DNA of 64,000 nt from Trema orientale (Eukaryota; Streptophyta; Magnoliopsida; Rosales; Cannabaceae): the NCBI GenBank assembly GCA_002914845.1, contig JXTC01000010.1:520493-584492 (forward strand), read 5' to 3'. The position numbers and the translations under genes are program-made. The first letter of the stretch is position 1; each line of letters begins with the position of its first letter. Shown here one piece after another: positions 57,716 to 64,000 of the stretch. The notes under the pieces are model-generated. The model had not been told where the DNA came from and searched no databases. It saw nothing but the letters and a program-made list of their open reading frames with translations.

Positions 57716-60592
57716 CAAAATGATACTCTCAATTAAATTTTTAAATCTATTTTCTACTTTTTGTATTAATACTTTTTCGGAAATTATCGCTTAACTTAAA
57801 AAACGCTCTTACTCGTTGAAGGGATTTTGCGCTTCTTACACTAGAATTCCACAATCTTATTTGTCTTTTCTCTTCCCACCTCTCTCTTTACCATCCCCTC
57901 TTCTTTCTTTTTATTCTTCTCACCTCTCTTCAACCCAACAAATGTAGGAGTTTCATAATTAAAATTAGAATCGTAAGTGGTACTGCTTAGTCTACATCTC
58001 CAGTAAAAGGTTATTTTCTTTTATAGTTGTATCGTATATGATTGAGTTAAAAAATTTCTTCGTCGCACCAGGAATGAAGTGGTGATTTTTGACTTAAGGT
58101 TTTCAAACATTGGGCTCGTTCAGAAATGATTACATTTTCTTTCACTAAAGGGAAATTTCAATTAAAAAAAAATATAGGAAACAAAAGATTAAATAAAGCT
58201 TTAGTACAAAAAAGAACGTCCACAGCCATGGTTACATATAGTATACTCAGATAACTCATATTTGGGTGGAGGTCTATCCCTCTCTGATCAAGTAAAAGAA
58301 GTCATTAAAATTCCAACATAGACGTGTAGCCTAAAAATTTAGTCCAAAGCAGCATTCTTCTCTTGCTACACTGTTTGGGTTGATAACTTTTCTTTCTCTA
58401 CTAAGATGATTATTTACTTAATCTTTGGATTGTAATCTATATAAAAATTGTTTCTTTATAAGCCTCAAATTCAACTATAATTACTTGTGCATTCGCAAAA
58501 GGAGTAGGGTTCTAGAGAAATTGTGTTTAGAAAAAAGGTGGAAAGTTTTATTCATTTTTTTCTAAAGCATTTAGAGAGGTGTGTAAACCACATATATATA
58601 TATATATATATAGTTTTTATTTTAACTAATAGATTGTGATTAATGTAACGTTTAAAAACGTTCATTGCTTGTACGTATTATCTAATCGTACAAAAAACCT
58701 CCTCATCTTGTCCCTAATATGTAATGCGTTCTTTTATATTACTAACACGGGAAAAAAAAAAAAGAGAATCAACGTGATTTCAGAAATCCAAAGGCAATGA
58801 TGTTTAATATTTAAACATTATATAAGTTGCTAAGTCATTTTCTGTTTTTGTTTGACTAAACATTTTACAATACATTGAAAGATATAATTTATCAATTTAT
58901 CATCCCTTTTTTCCTCTTCTCATATTCTTTTAAATTTTAATCGTTTTCAAACCAGAGAAAGTGACGTTAATTTGGATTTATTAAATACAGAGTTGACCTA
59001 GAAGTTCAAGGATTTTATTTATTTTTCCTGATAAGGAGGAGAGATACCGAATAGTGGGTCTCCAAGTGCATTGATGGAATTAGAGCCCATGTCTGGAGTC
59101 TGGACCCGATTACTAGCTCTCAGAAAATAAACTTTTCAAAAAATCTTAGGAAAATATATGAAAGTTCATGAATTTGAACACCCTTTGTTGAAAAATAAAA
59201 AATAAAAAAAATTTTCCCATGGCCCATTCTCGTTGTCCTGTTGACTTATATAGTCTGTCCTCGTTGACTTTAGATGAGGATAATACAGCAGGCCCGTACT
59301 TTACTCTGATATTCCATATATAAATCCTCTTCATTGTCAATTTAAATGTATGATTTCACATGATGAAGAGCATCATTAACGTTGAGCAAAAAAAGAAATA
59401 ATATAATTAGTAACTATTTCCTATACCCAAAAAAAACCACGTGTTCATTTCAAAATAATATTCTAGTAAATAAGTGAATATTTTGTTTTGTTGATGATGC
59501 TTCTAATACTTATTTAGTTTCTCTTAATTGGAGAAAAAGGATTTCAAATAAAAAAGAAGGAAAAAAAAAGTCTTCAACTTATGTGGTTTTGTGAAGGCAC
59601 TATGTGAAATAATCCTGCAGATAAGTTTACAAAAATCACGTCATGCATGCCTTGTAAGATTGGCCAAGCTTGGCTGGATTCACACGTTCGTTTTGCCTCA
59701 ATTTCACACCCCATCTTCCCCCGAACCATAATAATAGTATCTTGTAGAAAAGAAAACCCTAAAATGATGATGAATATCATTATTCCAATAGGTATTGCTA
59801 CCCAATATTGATGATTATCATTATTATATCGCTATCCAATATTGATGATTACTCTGATTGGATTGTTGGATTGTTATCAAGATTGCTATAGAGAGTTCAG
59901 AATTTGTAAAACTTAAAAACAAATGTATTATTTAATATATGCAAATGTAGAAGGTTATTTATTGTTTTAATATGATAAAACATATTTATTACCTACTAGT
60001 TGGACTTTTTTCCCCTTTCAATCTAATTCCATACTTTATTAATTTTATAGTTAACTGCAATAAAATACCCCATGTTTTAAACTTTAAATTTTGGTTTCTT
60101 TAAAGAAAAAAAGAAAAAACCTCAACATTTTGAAATTCCAAAAATTTGTACTCTCTATCCCTATTTTGCCCATTAGTTCAAACGATATTTTTTGTAATGT
60201 TTTAACTTTAATCTGGGTCTAGATTCAGAATTTTTTTAGAGAATAAATTTGTCAAAATATGGGCAGATTGTATAAATTTTTTGAATTTCAAAATGTGTTG
60301 ACTTTATTTATTTATTTATTTTTTTGCAGAAATCAAAACTCAAGGTTTAAGTAAAAAGACCAAATTTCTTTTTTTTTTTTTTTTTTTTTGCAGTTAACCC
60401 TTAATATTAATATCCCTTTTAGGTGTTTAAATTCTAATGTAAATTTTTCAAAATTAAAAAAACAAAAGCTAACAAGATAAAAGCGATTAATAATAATAAC
60501 AAGTTCTTCTTTTTTTTTTTTTCCTCTTTTTTAACTTTACATGCTACTACACTAATATTATATATATGTTAATATTTGTATGTATAGGTGTT

Positions 60593-60780
60593 TCTTCAAT
60601 GGGTATTGTAATATATATCCTTGGAAGGATATTTTGATTTTAAGTCGTTTGATTGCGATCAAATGGCTATAATGAGTCACGCACTCGTAAAAAGGAAAAA
60701 AGAAAAAATATATTGTATTCAATGTCTATCTAACTATGGAAGGTCATTTAATACTTTAAATGATTGTAACATATGTTTTA
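60593..60780 (+). repeat. dispersed repeat, copy B
   Basis: Same order of conserved blocks as 26301-26472: TCTTCAAT.GGTATTG, GATCAAATGGCTATAA, GAAGGTCATTTA. It carries an insertion of about 20 bp, A-rich, near 60690. Confidence 0.6.
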
Positions 60781-62233
60781 CCTACTAAAATGAATATTTT
60801 TATTGTTTTTTTTTCATTTTTTTGAACATAATTCTATTAATATACGCTTAATATTATTATTAACTTTTTAAAGGATATTCCTCATCAATTTTAATTCCCC
60901 CGAAAGTTTAATTCATGATAAGGCTAATTTAATACCAAAAAAAAAGTAACATACTTTTTCTTGAAAGTTAACAAAAAAAAGAAGCAAACTTACGATCCTA
61001 AATTTTACCAGAAAAATATATTTAATTCATAATAAAAGAAATTAAATTAAAAGTATCAATGAAATATATAAGAATTTAGATGATTAAATTCTATTAAAAA
61101 AGTAAAAATTCATATTATACGTAACTTAAATTTTTCAAAATTAAAAGGTGACAAAATCATGTTCTAAACTTATTATGTAAAAGAAGTAACTCAAATCATA
61201 TTCCAAAAATATTTCATTTCATATTAAAAATATTAAAAATAAAAAAAAATTGAGGGAAAAATAGAATTGTCCATAAATTTAAATAAGTATTTTAATTTCC
61301 AGTTCACAAATATAAAAAATATTCATATATAAAGCTTATTATGTACATAAATTTGAATTAAAGTATAAGTAAATAATTAATTTCCTTTTATGATTGGAAT
61401 TGGAATGGAAATAAGTGGAATTAACCGAGCAGCCACTTTGAACTTGGTCAAAGTACATATTTGTGGAGAAAAACAAAAAAATACCAATAAGAAACTCACT
61501 CTATGTATATATATATGTATGCTTATATATGTATATATTTGTAATTAAATTTTAAAAAATAATTCATATTAAAAATTAAATTTAGTTCTATAGAAAATTT
61601 ACTTCATATCATAGGTAGTTAAAACAATTTGAAACTTAAGAAGAACAAAAGCAAAATTACTCCTACACTAATGTCAAAAACAAAATAACGGTAACTAATT
61701 TTCAAAGATCTTAATACTTATCAAATTAAATTAAATTTAAAAAGTGATAACCAAAAAAAAAAAAAAAAAGAAGAGAAAAATATTTAAACTGGATGTAAAT
61801 TAAAATGAAATCTTTTTATTTCATTCTTAAAAAAAATTGAACTCGTTCTCTATATTGATTAGACTCGAAATAGAAGTGGTTTGTTTCCTTACATAATGAG
61901 ATTTGGAATAAAAATAGATGGTGCTAACAGCAATGAGCCCTAAATTATATTCATTGTACCACTCAATTTTAAATTTACATAGTAATGATCTATGAATTAT
62001 GCAATTGTTATAACAATGATCCATTTTTCATAAACTGTTAGTTTTTTAGCATAAAATAGTCATGAACGAAACGTATAATTCGACACTATTTATTTCTATG
62101 AGTCAGAATTTCGTTCTCAGCTATATATATCAAACTGTATGCTTTGCATATGACTCATTTTTGTTAAAAAATTTAGTAATTTATATAAAAAAAATCATTG
62201 CAACAATAATTGCATAAGTCTTGATAGTCGAGC
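60781..62233. other. AT-rich intergenic stretch
   Basis: Very AT-rich DNA with poly(A) runs. No gene or bounded element was recognised. Confidence 0.5.
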
Positions 62234-63837
62234 CACTACAACAAAAAGGAAAAAATTGCCGCTAAAAATAAAAAAGTCGTCGCTATAGGGTTATAACGGT
62301 AACAAAGTCACCGCTATAAGTCTACCGGTATAGTTCTTTATAGCGACGACAATTCGTGTTGCCGTATTTATTGACCCTGTAGCAACGGCTATTATCGTTG
62401 CTGAAAATACGATAAAAATGGAATTGGCCAAACTTATAGTGACGACTTTTTTGAATTTGTCACCGGTATAGGGTTATTTATGATGGCGACAATTATCGCT
62501 GCTTTAGATTTTTTTTAATAATTAAAATAAAAACTATTTTTTAACTAAGATAAAATAGTAAAAACATAAAACATTAAAAAAAATAAATACTAAAATTATA
62601 TAACATAACACATAAAGATCATATGCATATTCTATTTTATATTAAGTTTAATCAACTTATAAAACAAAATTACAGCATTCAAATAAATACTAACCTAACA
62701 TATCACATAATCTAAAATCACTCATACACCAAAACTAGCACATTCTTCCACAAATCTTACAAAATCTAAGAAATTTAAATAACACCATATTTCAAAATTC
62801 CATATAATTCACAATTTACACCAAAAATATAATTAAAATCCAAAAAAAAAAAATCCTAACCTTAATCCAAGCTTTTGTCCTCAAAATAATCCAACAACAA
62901 TTTCTCCAAATATTTCCTAAAAGACAAACAAACATAAAACCACAATATTATTAAAATATACAATCAAATAAATAAAAAAATTAATAACTAAAATTTAATT
63001 AATAAATAACTAAAATTAAACTAATATGTGGTGGTGTGGCTTTGGTTGTGGGGGTCGTGGCGGAGGCCTCGGTGGACAATGTTAGGAGTGGTGAGGGAGA
63101 AGAAGAGGGGAAAGGAGAGGGAGAGAATGAGAATGAGAAAATGTGAGAGAGAGAGAGAGAGAGAGAGTATGAGTGTGTGTGAAAAAGGAAGAGGAAGATC
63201 AGATATAGAGAGAGAGAGAGAGAGAGAGAGTGTGTGTGCAAAATGAGGAAGAAGAAGTCTTTCAGCTGAGTTTAAGGGTGTACGATTTAAAGCGACGACT
63301 TTTGGCAGTGTAAACTAGATGTTCTGTTTCACTTTTAGAGAAAAATAAGCTGACTACCAAAATTTTCAATTAAACATTAAAGGAGCGACAATTTATCGCC
63401 ACTTTAGGGTATTAATAAAAAAATAAAATAGTAATTATATTTATTATTACTAAATAAGTTCTAAATTTTATGTTTTTTAATTGACAACTCGCTGCTATAA
63501 ATAAAATATTTTCTCAGTTCACCTAAAGTAGCGACAATTGTTGCCGCTATAAATAAGATATTTTCCTTATTTACAGAGCAATGATTATTTGTCACCGCTT
63601 TAGGTTTTTTTAGAGGGAATTATGTCGCTAATTTATACTGTAAAAACTTAAAGCGTTGACTTTTTGAAGTCGCCGCTAATTAGTTTTGTCATTGCTTTAA
63701 TGTCTAACAGTACTCGATATCTTCACATGATGTTATAACAATGACTTTCTGATTGTCACCACTTTAAGTTGACCAATAGCGACGACTTTTTATCACCGGT
63801 ATAGGCTTCGTCACTCTATTTTTTTTTTGTTGTAGTG
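62234..63837. mobile_element. CACTA (En/Spm) non-autonomous element, 1604 bp
   Basis: It starts CACTACAACAAAAA and ends with the exact complement, TTTTTGTTGTAGTG. Subterminal regions carry many copies, in both orientations, of GCGACGAC / GTCGTCGC and CACCGGTATAG-like motifs, the typical transposase-binding repeats of this superfamily. The left arm spans about 62234-62515 and the right arm about 63280-63837. The expected 3-bp target duplication is not apparent (AGC against TTT). No transposase is present. The middle (63028-63246) is unusually G-rich with two (GA)n tracts. Confidence 0.85.
63140..63240. repeat. two (GA)n microsatellites inside the CACTA element
   Basis: GA runs at about 63144-63168 and 63207-63230, each followed by a TGTGTG tract. 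The open frames on both strands across this region come from the repeats and are not genes. Confidence 0.9.
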
Positions 63838-64000
63838 TTTATATAAATTGAAAATTCAGAGTCTTATTCTTAACCACAGTTAATAAACTGTGTATTGTAT
63901 AATTACTTATTTTTGTTAAAAAATTAACAGTCTATGACAAAAGTATTATTGTTGTAATTCAATTGTATAAATCAAATATCATTACTCTGTAAGTTGTAAA
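63838..64000. other. AT-rich flank to window end
   Basis: Nothing recognised. Confidence 0.4.

Larger units (their letters stand above)
56986..60592. other. intergenic stretch with small local duplications
   Basis: A repeat of about 45 bp (AAGATAGAGAGGAGTT..GATTGACCGGTAA) occurs twice at 57371-57443. A repeat of about 85 bp (CATTAAAG.ATG..TGGTTCTATAGAA) occurs twice at about 57545-57715. (AT)n lies at about 58592-58612. No gene was recognised. Confidence 0.5.

Noticed and set aside
62999-63246. Ser/Leu-rich and Arg/Glu-rich frames on both strands
   Set aside because: These are products of (GA)n microsatellites inside the CACTA element.

Overview
This is a eukaryotic nuclear window from a flowering plant, and the coding sequences suggest a eudicot, perhaps a rosid; the species cannot be named. 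It is AT-rich with long gene-poor stretches. The genes have GT-AG introns, plant-type TATA boxes and several classes of plant transposon. There are no operons, ribosome-binding sites or prokaryotic features.

Two complete multi-exon genes anchor the right half, both on the + strand. At 33503-37725 is an NPH3/RPT2-family BTB gene of 4 exons (636 aa as spliced here), of the Arabidopsis At1g30440 type. At 46126-55536 is a cation-chloride cotransporter gene (CCC1 type) of 13 exons and 982 aa. In both, every exon junction keeps frame and has GT-AG borders. They are unrelated neighbours: one is a light-signalling type E3 adaptor, the other an endomembrane ion symporter.

The left 20 kb is an accessory, transposon-rich zone. 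It holds two decayed FAR1-type Mutator-like transposases (5989-8324 and 16560-19087) and a decayed DUF1985-like/Ulp1-like (C48 protease) transposon protein (11500-15120). It also holds a solo-LTR-like copia remnant with a 37-39 bp minisatellite (about 9285-11063). Scattered among these are small intronless genes with their own TATA boxes. One is a 102-aa orphan on the minus strand (1028-1336). The others are three loci (3344-3720, 4315-4827, 15678-16160) that appear to form an unrecognised family of small helical proteins with CxxC motifs. Only the 4315 copy is clearly intact. This family is the best candidate here for something undescribed.

The centre (20-32.5 kb) is AT-rich intergenic DNA. 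It carries LINE and SINE remnants, a MITE, two hAT-like elements with TAGGG..TGACA termini (one with a perfect 8-bp target duplication), and a minus-strand Helitron-like element with an internal 370-bp tandem duplication. Between the two host genes lie a LINE 3' end (41.05-41.65 kb) and a long-TIR Mutator-like element. That element has a perfect 9-bp target duplication and is nested inside an older MITE (43085-45043). Right of the CCC gene are a SINE with a perfect 10-bp target duplication (55928-56223), a small foldback element (56830-56985) and a CACTA non-autonomous element (62234-63837).

Exon borders, motifs, target duplications and repeat periods were read directly by eye. Family names come from recognition of motifs; no database search was possible.
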